Of a stretch of DNA of 64,000 nt, positions 21,341-32,352 are shown piece after piece. The position numbers and the translations under genes are program-made. The notes beneath the pieces are model-generated. The model did no database searches. It worked only from the letters and a program-made list of their open reading frames with translations, and was not told where the DNA came from. The DNA comes from Sisyra terminalis (lineage: Eukaryota; Arthropoda; Insecta; Neuroptera; Sisyridae): positions 43,782,630 to 43,846,629 of the forward strand of contig OY292274.1 in the NCBI GenBank assembly GCA_958496175.1, in the 5' to 3' direction. The stretch's first letter is position 1, and each line of letters opens with the position of its first letter.

Positions 21341-22680
21341 AGTTTGTTATATTTATTTCATTAGCCAATTAGTTTCTTTCACACAATTTCTGCACACATT
21401 ATCTCTTTGAATTAAATTATATGTATGCAAGATTTTCATACAAACTTATATGAACATTTTCAAGGACGTATCAATTTTTTTTTTGAGCTATAATTGTTAC
21501 TTTTATTTAAAGTAAGGAAATTGCATATTAAGTTATATGTATGTATTTATCGATATTTAGTAATTACTCAATAAGATTGTTATCGTACAGTAAGATATTA
21601 CGCTGACGAAGTCGCGGGTATCAACTAGTTTGTATATAAAACAAAGATATTTAAAAAATGTATATTATTCATTTACTGATAACCTTGTTCCTTTCGTGAT
21701 CAATTGTGCTTATTTGGAAATGATATATCGTGTGGTTAATAATCATTTCGATATCTTTTTGGCGAATAAACGATTTTATTTAATTAATTAATTAAAATTT
21801 GGTTCAGCAATTTCGGCAAATGTCAAAACTAAATGTTCTAATTTTAATATTTATCTTATATATCTAATTTACTCCTCAGACTTAACAGTGTAGACATTTA
21901 AATTGTATTTTACAGCTTCTTTTATTTGTTTTTATATCTTTCACTTGCAAAAAGACATTTCTGTTGGTAAACACAGACAAACGAGGCAAATTTTTTGCAT
22001 CTTCGAAACGCGCCCGCCAAAATTGTCGTTGGTCTTCCATTGAAATCATAAATATCTCATACATAATATTAGGAGTGTCCACAAAACCTTGGATTTGAAT
22101 ACCATTACTTCTTTCGTTTTTTTTTTGGTCATACAAAAAAGCGATAAAAAGTCTAATGGATAAAACTTCAATGGAACTCAAGTCAATTGGCAAGTCTTTT
22201 ATTTTTTGTCAATGTTTTCTTTGTGTTGGTCAAAATGAAATGATATAAGGGTCTACCAATGACGTCATTTGCAGGCATTTCTTAGTCTTTGGTATTTTTC
22301 AACAATGTGTTCCTTTCCACCATGCATAAATTTCCTAAAATTGATTTGTTTTTATTTTAATGATATGAAGAGTCTGAAATATGAGCACCAGGAAATTGAC
22401 TCATGTTTTAGTAAAAAAAAGAGAAAAAAATGAAACACAAGCATTGCAAAATTGTTTCATAGTACTTTTGTTAAAAAGTTCATGTGTTAGGCTTATTTCA
22501 CATCAAATGCATCTGTAACATAGATATTTAGATGGAAGTTTTCGGTGTGGAATAAGTTATAATTCCAAAATATTAGTTTTAAACTGTTATACAACATTCT
22601 GTTATGTTTGATCTGTTTTCATTTCATTGAGTGTAAGTGAACCAAAATAATAATAATCAATGATATCAAATCAATAAATC
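21341..22680. other. AT-rich stretch with an unrecognised minus-strand ORF
   Basis: A 103-codon open frame lies at 21882-22193 on the minus strand, ending FVDTPNIMYEIFMISMEDQR then QFWRARFEDAKNLPRLSVF. It is denser in charged and aromatic residues than random translation but matches no family I know. Minus-strand GATACCCGCGACTTCGTCAG at 21605-21625 is a word often seen in insect RTE-type retroelements and related SINEs. Nothing else is recognised. Confidence 0.3.
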
Positions 22681-22689
22681 AATCAATAA

Positions 22690-23445
22690 TAGTCATTGTC
22701 TCAAATTTGAAGTAACTGATTGCTGTCATTTGTTTCAACTGCCATTTAGATTTCATTCAATTGCCAATTTTACCATTTGTTGATTGTTATGTCATTGTGA
22801 ATGTTTCACGGCTGGTTAATAGTGATTAATAATATAAACCAGTCTTTCCCAAAATGTGCGTCGCGACATCCCAGGGTGCCAAGAGTGTTCTGTTTGACCA
22901 CCGTGACAATTTTCTTACACAAAATATTATTGGTTTATAAAATGGAACAACTTAAATTTTGCGCTGAAGTGAACCATTTGGCAAGAGCGCTTTACGGAAA
23001 AATTAACGGATTTTAAACTAACGGAAAAATTACGGATAAATAAATTAATCTACATAAGAGTTATAAATATACCAATGCATATTTGAATTCGTATTGTAAA
23101 ATTTGTTCAGAGATTTTGTATAGGGCGTCATGAAAAGATTCTGATACACCAAGGACCAAAAACGTTTGGAAAATCCTGATGTAAACAATGGTATGATTTG
23201 TAAAATTTATTGTTTTATACAGTAAATGAAGTTTCATGAAATGCAAAAAATTTCAAATAATTAAATTTTTCTTTTTTCTTTCATAATGCCAGTTTTCAAA
23301 CACAAAAAGGCACAAAGTAAATTTTCTTCAAAAGCTAATATAGTAATACCAATAACTACTCGTGAAATATTCACAGCCAGCACTTACACAACAAATGATA
23401 AAGTAGTCAATTGAATGAAATCGAAATGACAGTTGAAACAAATGC
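22690..23445. mobile_element. Foldback element of repeat family B, with nested hAT MITE
   Basis: Left arm (about 22720-22826) and right arm (about 23347-23445) are reverse complements: CATTTGTTTCAACTG(C/T)CATTT, GATTTCATTCAATTG, ATCATTTGTTG-type and TGTGAATATTTCACG-type blocks occur in both. Between them lies a 339-bp hAT MITE with its own target duplication. Single arms of the same family occur at 37830-37940, 48590-48720 and 56655-56760. There is no coding capacity. Confidence 0.75.
22840..23178. mobile_element. 339-bp hAT MITE inside the foldback
   Basis: The left end CAGTCTTTCCCAAAATGTG and the right end, in reverse CAGGATTTTCCAAACGTTT, are imperfect inverted hAT-type termini (CAGTCTTTCCCAAA). 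Eight-base duplications ATATAAAC (22832-22839) and ATGTAAAC (23179-23186) differ at one base. Subterminal GTCGCGAC is typical of this terminus. No coding sequence remains. Confidence 0.8.
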
Positions 23446-23690
23446 CAATTATTATTATGTCCAAATGGTCAAATTTATTTTAAACATATTGGATATCCAA
23501 GATGTAGTAAGGAATCTGGAAGAAGTTAAAAAGGAAAAAAGGTAACGCATTGAAATTCAGGGTCTATGAAAAATCAACGAAAACGATTTCGATTTGAAGA
23601 ATCTTGCCAGGATCATACTGTGTTGGAGCGAATAGTTCAACCACGTGGATTATTTTTAGTTGAACAGAAAACAGAAAAAAAATATTTTGA
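23446..23690. other. Non-coding or unreadable LINE sequence
   Basis: No domain is legible. It probably includes older sequence of the LINE tail that is readable from 23700. Confidence 0.4.
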
Positions 23691-23699
23691 ATTTCAAAT

Positions 23700-23880
23700 G
23701 GATATAACAAGTTGGGGGCTGAGACTTCATGGAAAACCAAAAGATATGTCGCTACTGAGATGAACAGATGACCTGGTGAAGGTGGCTATCAGGAATTGGT
23801 CCAAGCATCCCAAAACCCAAAGGAATGCTAGAGGCCTTTATCCAGGAGTGGTGTTCAGGAAGCCGAGAGTAGAATATAAC
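23700..23880 (+). pseudogene. LINE ORF2 C-terminal tail, decayed
   Basis: The plus strand encodes, with a stop and a frameshift, LHGKPK, then TDDLVKVAIRNWSKH, then in another frame LEAFIQEWCSGSRE before a stop. This follows the common ending of arthropod non-LTR proteins: G-R-P-x-x-R-W-T-D-D-L-x-K-V-A-x-x-N-W, a D-R-x-x-W-R-x-L-x-E-A-F/Y-I/V-Q-x-W block, and the terminus. The catalytic part is gone. It is unrelated in sequence to the fresh RTE insertion that starts 400 bp downstream. Confidence 0.6.
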
Positions 23881-24277
23881 AAGTTTTGTATACCGCAATC
23901 TAATATATATTTTTTTTGTTTTCAATATATTTGTTGGCCCGATAATAGACACAGAACAATTGGAAGAAAATACCACCTCCATGTCTTATTCAAATATTTC
24001 AAAAAGTGTTAAAATACTTAGTCTTATAATATTTAACAAAACTTGATATTATGTGTAAAATAATAGTTTCATGGAGATTGTCTTGAAAATTTGATTTTGT
24101 ACAATTTACCGATTCTCAGCTTTGCTTATTCATTAACAATCGTTTAAACATTAAATCTTCACTTTTCGGGTGGCATATTTAAAATCGTTTCACAATTAAT
24201 TTCATAGAAAATTTTCTATAGAAAAAATTTAATTGAAATTATTTGGTTTTATTTGGCTTCAACAAATTTTATGGTTT
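23881..24277. other. AT-rich non-coding stretch
   Basis: Nothing recognisable was found before the target duplication of the RTE-like insertion. Confidence 0.5.
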
Positions 24278-24295
24278 ATTTCATCTAATTGAATT

Positions 24296-25477
24296 AGAAC
24301 AGAATGCTCACTCTCAGAAAATCACTATGGTTTCAGGCCAGGCTTATCAACAATAGATCCAATGTTCGCCCTAAACACAATAGCCGAAGAGTATCGCTCC
24401 AAAAAGAAACCACTTTACATTGCATTTTTGGACATGGAAAAGGCCTTTGATAAGGTACCAAGAGATGTTATCTGGTGGAGTTTGAGGAAGAAGGGAGTAC
24501 CAGAGAAATATGTTAACATCATTGGCGACATGTACAAGCAAGTAAAAGCTGTAGTCAGAACACCGGTGGGGGTAACAGAAAACATAGCAGTAGAAGAGGG
24601 AGTCCATCAGGGCTCAGTACTGAGCCCCTATCTGTTCTGCCTGGTCCTGGATGCACTTAGTGAGAGAGCACAAACAAAGGCACTGTGGACGTTTATATAT
24701 GCTGATGACGTGGCTATTTGCACGGATAGCAAGGAATCACTGCAAGAGGCACTGCAAGATTGGAAACATCAATTGACGAATGGGGGACTCAAGTTGAGTG
24801 TGCAGAAAACCCAGTATATGGCATGTAATGATGATAATGCAAATACCGACCCTATTGTAATTGATGGTCAAGTTGTGGAGAAATGCCAACAATACAAATA
24901 TCTGGGCAACATACTGCACAGTTCCGGTAACCTAGAGCACAACATTGAGCACCGTACTGCTGCTGCTTGGCTCAAGTGGCGAGAGGTGACTGGAGTAACT
25001 TGCGACAAAAGGATGCCTGTAAAAATGAAGGGATTGGTGTATAAAACCATGATAAGACCAGTCCTTTTATATGGCGGTGAGACCTGGCCAACAACTCAAA
25101 AACATGTACGAACCATGCAGACGGCGGAGATGAAGATGCTCAGATGGATGTGCGGCGTCACAAGGCTGGATAAGATCCGCAACGAGTATGTGCGAGGAAG
25201 CCTAGGAGTACGTGACGTCGCAGATAAGCTTCAAGGGGATAGGCTGAGATGGTTCGGACATGTAAAAAGAAGACCTCCAGAATACATTGGAAATGTGGCA
25301 CTACATATGTCTGTCCCGGGCAGTAGACCTAGGGGCAGACCCAAGACAAGGTGGAAAGATGTGGTACAGAAGGACATGCGGTCGTGCGGGGTCTCCGAGG
25401 ATGAGGTCCATGACAGGATGGTGTGGCGAGGCAGAACCAGAAAACCCGACCCCACAATCATATGGGAACAGGTGTAG
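24296..25477 (+). CDS. RTE-like LINE reverse transcriptase, C-terminal 393 codons
   Basis: The protein is the C-terminal part of an endonuclease-reverse transcriptase that copies LINE RNA at the target site. The frame is open from the insertion junction; the first ATG is at 24362, but coding similarity starts before it (SENHYGFRPGLSTID), so that ATG is not the native start. Numbering from it, FLDMEKAFD (22-30) holds the first catalytic Asp, GVHQGSVLSPYLF (80-92) is the next RT motif, and YADD (113-116) gives the catalytic Asp pair. Later come LLYGGETWP, KMLRWMCGVTRLDKIRNEYV and the C-terminal RLRWFGHVKRRP...RPRGRPKTRW block typical of RTE-like elements. The apurinic endonuclease domain and the front of the RT were lost by 5' truncation, so it cannot be autonomous. 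Confidence 0.95.
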   Translation, partial: RTECSLSENHYGFRPGLSTIDPMFALNTIAEEYRSKKKPLYIAFLDMEKAFDKVPRDVIWWSLRKKGVPEKYVNIIGDMYKQVKAVVRTPVGVTENIAVEEGVHQGSVLSPYLFCLVLDALSERAQTKALWTFIYADDVAICTDSKESLQEALQDWKHQLTNGGLKLSVQKTQYMACNDDNANTDPIVIDGQVVEKCQQYKYLGNILHSSGNLEHNIEHRTAAAWLKWREVTGVTCDKRMPVKMKGLVYKTMIRPVLLYGGETWPTTQKHVRTMQTAEMKMLRWMCGVTRLDKIRNEYVRGSLGVRDVADKLQGDRLRWFGHVKRRPPEYIGNVALHMSVPGSRPRGRPKTRWKDVVQKDMRSCGVSEDEVHDRMVWRGRTRKPDPTIIWEQV

Positions 25478-25493
25478 GAGGAGAGAGAGAGAG
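24296..25493 (+). mobile_element. 5'-truncated RTE-like LINE insertion with 18-bp TSD
   Basis: The insertion is bounded by a perfect 18-bp direct repeat, ATTTCATCTAATTGAATT, at 24278-24295 and 25494-25511. It starts inside the reverse transcriptase domain and ends just after the stop codon in a short (GA)n tail at about 25478-25493. A very short 3' region and a simple-repeat tail instead of poly(A) fit the RTE clade. The intact duplication and the open frame show it is recent, at least relative to all other elements in the window except possibly the twin-primed LINE. Confidence 0.93.
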
Positions 25494-25511
25494 ATTTCAT
25501 CTAATTGAATT

Positions 25512-28390
25512 TAAAACATTTAAGAAACGTAACTATACTTTCTTACTATTGCCTTATTTCTTACATCAAAAAAAAACAACGTATAAATGTTTGTTGGTTT
25601 TTCACGGTTAAACTATGAAATTTGCCAAAAAAATGTTTTTAAGATAAATAAAAAAAATTCTCTTGTTTTTGAAAGTTTTGCAAAAAAAAAATTAATGTAT
25701 GTAAGAAATTTATTTTTTATTCAATTTACAATAGAAAAAGCTTATCAATGGTTTGATGTTAATTTTTTTGTTTCTCCGAAACCGTGGAAGTTTATGACTG
25801 AAAGATGATTATATGTTACACTATTGTAAACCATAATAATAAAGTAGTAACCTGTATGAGAATTTAAAAAAAAATTATCCCTCCATAAGTCACGATCACA
25901 ATTTTTTTGTCTCAATATAAATCCGTTTTTTGAATGTATCGCGATCGAAATCATAATTCCATGACGAGGGTTTTTCCGGCTTACACGTGTTCTCCTCGAT
26001 CGCGTTTTCATGACTCTCCTTATTACACCTGTTGATCCCCTAGCATACAATAACTTCAACATTACCCTTTAAATTTGTTCCCTTTTACCTATTTATATAT
26101 TACACTCTAATGGATCACACAATTAAAAAATAGAAGGGGACCTTACGTTAGCCAATATTATGAAAAGTGAACAAAGGATCGAGTATAGTAATTGTGGCCT
26201 TCGGTCACAGGTTCAAATTTCCTTTGTCATAAAAGAAAACAAAAATGAGAAATTGACATTACGAAAATAATTAGTTTGAGTCAAATCTAAAAAGCATTAA
26301 TTTTCTTGAAAATTATTTTATATGGTTGCATTAATTGTTATTGTTATAGTCTCAAATGCAATTAATTTGATTTATAAAATCAAGGTGAATTATCTTTAAA
26401 AATTATTACCGGAGAAGGATGTGTTGCAGACGTAAGTTTATAAAAATCTTAACTTGAAACGTTAACTGTATTTTTTTTTTAATCTTTGTTAACAAAGAAA
26501 TTTAAATATCAGCACCTGATCAACCCTTTTCAAGTTCATCTAATAACTGCTTTTTTTCGATTTGTTATTAAAAAAAAAATCATTGTAATGCAGGGTACAT
26601 TATATACACAAGTATGAGCAATTTCCCCAAATAAAAGGATAATCATTAGAAGCGATTTCTTTGTTCGTTCGTGGAATGAAACCCTCGAAAAAAAACGATG
26701 GCAATCATTATCTCTAAACCATTAATTCCACAGGTGTTTGTATGATGATGGTATAAAAAATGGATTTATTTAAGGGACGATTCACTATCGGCAAATTCAC
26801 AAAATGACAAGTAGTTGAAATTATTGAAAAGAATTAGAGACGTTCAACCCCTTAAATGCTAATATCATTCTAAATTGAACAAACTGAGAAAGCAGATGAA
26901 TCATTTGACGAAAACAAAGCCTACAAAGGCATCAACCTGTAACTGAAAACGCATAAAACACAAAGAACAGTACGGCTTGGTAAGGGGGAAATCGGCTGAA
27001 AGAAATTAAGTGAACGAGGGCCCCTGTTGAAAAATACACCATCAACCTGTCTCTACTATTGAAATAAATTATTAAAATCCAACACGACCTCATCATCATC
27101 GTTACTTCACAACTAAAATACCCTCACCCTTAAACTTTAAGTTACATATGCAAGATTTGTACGTTGTATACGATCTTTTTTCTCTTGACATTTGAACTAT
27201 TTGTCCAAGTCAGCCAACAAAGAAGCTGTCGAGGTTTTGATTTAATTTTTATTATTGACAAAAAGTCTCTGTGTGCGCCTCGTGAAGATTATTAAGGGAT
27301 GAAATATGAGTTATGATTTATCATTCGTGTAGTTGATTTCAGTAAAAAATTCATATGAATTTCAAAATATAATTAGACATTCATATGAGTTTTGGGGAGA
27401 GGAGAGCGATTATGGTGAGAACACTGTGACGAAATGTTAAAAATGATCCAGAGGGATGCATGAGATTTATTGGGGACAAAACTTAGATTAATGATCTCGT
27501 TTTCAGATAAAAAAGTCATAATGAATTGAATATGTATAACTGCGTTAAAAATTTTTATTATCGTGGCTTCTATTTTGAAAAATACATATGTACCTTACAG
27601 ACTACAGTTTGTGTATAATTTGAAATGCTTCTGAAGAACATTTTTTCGTATTTTGACGCCAAAACATATTCTTGCATCTTCACAATATTTTTGAATTCCA
27701 ATTGGCATTTTAAAATTCATTCATTGATTCAAGAATTTAAACAATTACTAGCAATAAGATTTTTCATAAGGCTGGAAAGGCTATAGCCTAAAATGGCAAA
27801 TTTAAGGAGGCATCAAATGTTGAAGTTGCAGAAAGTATATGTGCATTGGTGGACGCACGTAAGAAACTATACTTTTTTGCAAAGGTTTCATTTTTTCCTG
27901 GGAATAAGGATATATACAAATAAGCGTATGCATTTTACTTCCTTCATTTAACCACTTATACACTTTCAAATGGAATCGAAATGACCGATGAAAGAAATAA
28001 CAACCTTCAACAAATTCAAATTTGAAACATTAATTTTTATGTTTAGTTTTCTTACTCATACGTATGTGCTTACAATCTTTTTTCTCTGCCTTTGCTGACA
28101 TACGCACCGACATTTGGCAATTATTATATTGATTAAAAATATTTCATTTTTATTTTAACTAAGTTATGAATTCAAAAAATTGGTTAAAATTTAAATAAAT
28201 AGTGTATCCATCGCGGGGAAACGGAAACTTTATTTACAAAATCTCTAGCCTTAAGAGGTAACTTTCGAAAAGCAAAACTTTTAAAAAGCATAGCTTATTA
28301 TCTTGCATAGTTGGCATCGTCCATAGTTTAGGTATAATAAAATGAGAAGAAAAATTTGAATCTTTGCTGCTAACGATGAGATTTATACCA
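25512..28390. other. Long AT-rich non-coding stretch
   Basis: A 105-codon minus-strand frame at 25745-26062 has a basic N-terminal part (VIRRVMKTRSRRTRVSRKNP) but no recognisable domain. The rest is featureless apart from homopolymer runs. Confidence 0.45.
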
Positions 28391-28394
28391 CAAG

Positions 28395-28790
28395 GAAACA
28401 AACCTTTCTCTTCTATACTTTCATATCTATGGAATTGGTGATATCTTCTTCCATGTCTTCCTATTCTGTGCTAAATGGGCTGTTTTAGGTAATGAGTGCC
28501 CAGTCATCGTGTGAGGAATCTTTCTCTGCTATTTTCACTCCAGTAATAAGTAGTTACATATCTTCAGTTTTTCTAGCCATATGACCGAAGTAGCGCAAGT
28601 ATGCCTTGCTTATTTTAGTCATGAGTATATCATGAACGTTTAGTTCTAGCAGGATTTATTAGTTCTTTTTTCCATCCATCCATGAAAATCTTATTATGTG
28701 TCTCATAGTTCTAGTCTCTAGTTCGAAGGCTTCAATTGTTTGATTTTCGCTTTTTTTTAAGGAGCACATTTCAGAGGCGTGGGTGCCAAT
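28395..28790 (-). pseudogene. LINE (RTE/BovB-like) ORF2 C-terminal remnant
   Basis: On the minus strand the translation gives SLKKSENQTIEAFELETRTM then RHIIRFSWMDGKKN, matching the W-T-L-K-K-x-D-x-x-x-I-x-A-F-E-M-W-x-x-R-R-x-L-R-I-x-W block of non-LTR ORF2. Further on, LLELNVHDILMTKISKAYLR and YFGHMARKTEDM match the R-L-x-x-I-x-x-R-x-L-R-F/Y-F-G-H-I/V-x-R motif. Stops and frameshifts separate the pieces. It resembles the LINE at 17000-18060 and may be the same family. Confidence 0.72.
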
Positions 28791-31320
28791 TGGAAAAATT
28801 AACGTAATACCTAGTTTTACTTTAATGTTTTTCCGGCTGGATGCACTGTTCTATATTTGCGTTAGTTTCATTTTTGCAGTTTTAGTTATTATATGTTATA
28901 CGCCGTTTAATTTATTTGAGGCGACAAATATTGTTGATAAAAGTAGTACAACCACATGGGATACTCAGTTTACTAACAAAGCAAAAATGAAAAGAACTTT
29001 TTTGAATTCAAATTACTTCTTATATTTTAAACAATTTTGGAATTCTGTTTATATTTTCGGAAAATCGTATTGGAAGATATGTTCTCCCTAAAGATTTAGT
29101 CGGTGTACATTGATACAAGGTCAATAGTATGTAAGATGTGCATATAAATTTTACAGTATGTTATTGTAGCGTCAGCATATGCTCTTTATTTATACTCTAT
29201 TCAATTACGTTGCAAATTCTAGAAAACTATTATGTACGGTGAAATATGGCCTATAGGCAACGTAATCGTCACCTTCCTGCATGAAACGAGTCTTCATAAA
29301 GTGTTAAATAAAAAACCAAAGGTTGATTTAATTTTGAATTAACTTGGAATCCATAAAATTATAAAGACTCTTCTTTATCGAAAAAATTGAAAATTTAAAA
29401 AAAATAATTGTTGGTTCAATTAATTACTATTATTATAAAATAATTTTCTTTTTATTACTTTATACATTTGGAAGGTATCTACCCTATTATTTAAGATTTT
29501 GTTTTTTTCAAGAATTAAAGAAAATACTGTTTTATTTGAGTACCTACCTATTTAATTTGTTGTACAAAGAAAAACAATATAAATAATTTATATTTATAAA
29601 TAGGTACATACAAAAGTAATCAGTATTCTTATTATTTTAAATTATATAGTTGTAATACTTTATATGCATATTGCATAATATGATCCTTTTCAAATAATTA
29701 TGAATACTAAAAATTGAAAATGAAATTATACCTAAATATTCTCTATTATTAAAAATTTTAAAAATAGAAAATTTTCAAACAAACATTTTTAACAGTTCGC
29801 GAAAAAAAGCCAAAATGTTCGCAAGTTTTGACATTATAGACCGTTATTAATTATTTCATTTAATTTAAAATTATTTTTAAATGAAAATAAAAAGTCTTTA
29901 TTTTACATAAATTCGAAGAAACAATTCGAAAATAATTAAGATTCAAACGAAAAAAGAGTCAATTAGAAATTAAAATAATACATTCCAGCAAATAAAAAAA
30001 CTTTTACTTTCCGGTAAAGTGAGTAAATTTTGCCGTCATACTTTTTACATTTCAAAATATAATTTCCTGTACGTAACCGCATCAGATCGATTTGATTTTT
30101 TGTGACTTTCGCTTTCTTCACTACCTACTAAAATAAAATTGAAAAAAATCAACAAAAGTCGAATACTTTCCCAAATTACGTTGATGACGATTAAATAATG
30201 ATTAGTTGAAGCCAAATTTTCAGAAGCGTTTTATCCAGCATATATACATAATACCACATTTATGGAGTCCGAAAGTTTCTTGAAATGGGTCCAAGTCGGC
30301 CGCGCTTTGGGGTTCACCTTACTGGAAATATCGTCAATATTCTCTACAATTATTTTAAACGAACCGTCCAATTATTATGCAGACGAAATGTATAATTTTT
30401 TTCCACATATTTACCTTCGTAAAACATAAACTAGCAATCAAATTAAATTGTGGGTATCAATGCAGCATGCATATTTTTACCTTGAGCATTTCAAAAAAAG
30501 AAAATTATTATATTAATTATAATTTCATATTTCTTCAATAGGTATGACAATATTTCCAAGAAACTTTGAGATTGAGATATTTCTTGCTTCAAGTTCAATA
30601 TAAAATTAGTTGGAAATTCCTATAAAATATCACTTCTTCCCCGTTTCTAATCAATCGATGTTTCGATCACGTATTTTAATTGTTGTAATGATGAAAAATA
30701 TTCAAATTAAAAATCGTAACACATTTAGGTAACAAACGTAAAATATTTGTGTTACGAATTTTAAACACGAAATTACGCCACAACCGATATTTGTTCTCTT
30801 TGAATATTCTGTTAATGTACGATAAGTGAAACTTTTTTGGACCATAAAATTAAAAAATACACAATCATTGTCTTGAAGTATAAACTCTTTCCAAACTTAC
30901 ATAACAGCTCCTTAAATAATTCAAAAGGAGACCTGAAATTTGTTATACGTTTTTATCAGCTTATATCATTGTAATGTGTGTCAGAATTTAATATTTTTTA
31001 AATTATTCAAGAGCTTAATCATACAACATCATTGAATTCCAAAATTATATGATACCATTATCATTAGTGTCATTGGATTTCATGTCTTATTGACGCCTTC
31101 TTTTCAAAGACTTAACATTTTTCATTAAAATCATTTGGGAAATCTACTAATTTTCGATTGGAGTAAGAGAAATTTTGTATCAATTTTCTTGGAAATTTGA
31201 TTCTAAACCAAAAATTGGTTATAGTTTTGTTATGTTATTTTGACCAATTTTTGAAAAGAGAACAGTCCTTATGTCCAAGGCAGGGAAGCTACCAGAAATG
31301 ACTCAGCACATAGCAGTTAC
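28791..31320. other. Long AT-rich non-coding stretch
   Basis: The open frame at 28783-29091 is a featureless hydrophobic translation. No repeat boundary or domain was recognised. Confidence 0.5.
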
Positions 31321-31327
31321 GGAATGA

Positions 31328-31510
31328 CCCAATACTACCCAATACTACTGGATGATCATTCAGGAAGAATATTTGGTAATCGAAATACGTATCTGGGCAA
31401 TACGGCAAAAATACATTTGCTTGAACTTTTATTTAAATTTATGGTCATAGTTTATTTCTGTAAATTATATCACATAAATAGGACAATAATAGTATATATT
31501 TTATAAACGA
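31328..31510 (+). repeat. Repeat D copy 1, carrying a hammerhead-like core
   Basis: Aligns over about 170 bp with 48064-48245: CCAATACTACT, GATGATCA, GGAAGAAT-TTTGG, AATCGAA-TA-GTATCTG, CAATAC and AAATACATTTG blocks all match in order. At 31361-31392 the sequence can be drawn as the 3' half of a type I hammerhead ribozyme: a stem II hairpin (31367-31381), then GAAATACGTATC, giving GAAA, a loopless stem III (TAC/GTA) and the cleavage triplet ATC. The 5' core is TTCAGGA rather than CTGANGA, so this copy is probably inactive. Penelope-like and some SINE-like retroelements are known to carry such ribozymes; the parent element is not visible here. Confidence 0.5.
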
Positions 31511-31915
31511 AGGAGTAAACGTTTTTGTTTTCTATCTCTCTATCAAGCAAAATTAATAAGACAGAAATCAAATGTAGAAATAGAAATGTTTTACGATAGT
31601 TGTTATAAAATTATAATGATTTTAGAATTGAAAATGAGAATGAAGAAAAAAAACTAATCGATTCAAATTTGATCAAGTTTGTAGTAGCTTTTCTTAAAAA
31701 TATTTAGCCGCACACCTATACACATTCAGAAAAAAACAGTATAGTAATTGAAGATGATGATGATACTAATATCGATAGTGAAATGGTGTCTTTGGAACAA
31801 AAATTAAAATTAGTGATAACTAAAAAATGTTCAAAAAACTAAAATACAAAACAGATATCAGTGATATTCAAAACCATTCATTGGATTTAGAAAGAAAAAC
31901 ATTCTTGGAAAAAAT
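31511..31915. other. Decayed interior of a hAT element, probable
   Basis: A DDDD-rich translation, IVIEDDDDTNIDSEMVSLEQ, at about 31740-31800 resembles the acidic linker often found upstream of the C-terminal block in hAT transposases. Nothing else is legible. Confidence 0.35.
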
Positions 31916-32068
31916 ATGCCGCTTATCGCTACAATACCACCAACTAGTGTAGATAATGAAATAGCATTTTCGACAGCCGATAATTTTTGCACAAAATTAC
32001 GTTCCAGGCTTAATGACAGTACAGTTGATGCTTTATGTTTTTTAAGATCACATTTTAATAATTTGTAA
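31916..32068 (+). pseudogene. hAT transposase C-terminal dimerisation region
   Basis: The last 50 codons read MPLIATIPPTSVDNEIAFST, then ADNFCTKLRSRLNDSTVDAL, then CFLRSHFNNL and a stop. This is the conserved hAT C-terminal dimerisation motif, P-x-T-S-V-x-x-E-R-x-F-S-x-A-G-x-x-x-T-x-x-R-x-R-L-x-x-x-x-x-D-A-L-C-F-L-R. The usual E-R is E-I here and the usual A-G is A-D. Upstream frames are broken, so only this tail is legible. The element seems to end at 32352. Confidence 0.88.
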
Positions 32069-32261
32069 TAGAACCACAGACTGAATAGTAATATTTACCT
32101 TTTTATTTTGATTTAAATGCATAGGATGTTCCTTGTTCCTATACTTATTTGCGATTCTTTATAATCTTTATAACTTATAAGTTACAAATGATTTTTGTGA
32201 TTTTTACTCTTTCTAATAAAACAAAGAAACTTCTGTGTTTTCTTTGTTTTTCTAAAACTCC

Positions 32262-32352
32262 TACTACCGGTATTGAAACCGGTATTTCGGTGTTTAGATC
32301 TAAAAATACCGAATTTCAGTATTAAACTTTTGGTCCGATATTGCAATCTTTA
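32262..32352. repeat. 3' terminal region of the hAT element
   Basis: Downstream of the transposase stop, the sequence has repeated CCGGTATT/AATACCG palindromic words and ends GATATTGCAATCTTTA. In reverse it begins TAAAGATTGCAATATCGG, related in form to the TAGAGATGCCA terminus at 4298. The left end and the target duplication were not found. Confidence 0.55.

Noticed and set aside
24371..25508. Several frames overlapping the RTE-like ORF on both strands
   Set aside because: They are shadows of the long coding frame and have no independent signature.
25745..26062. 105-codon minus-strand ORF with a basic segment
   Set aside because: No domain; the C-terminal third is low-complexity AT-derived translation.
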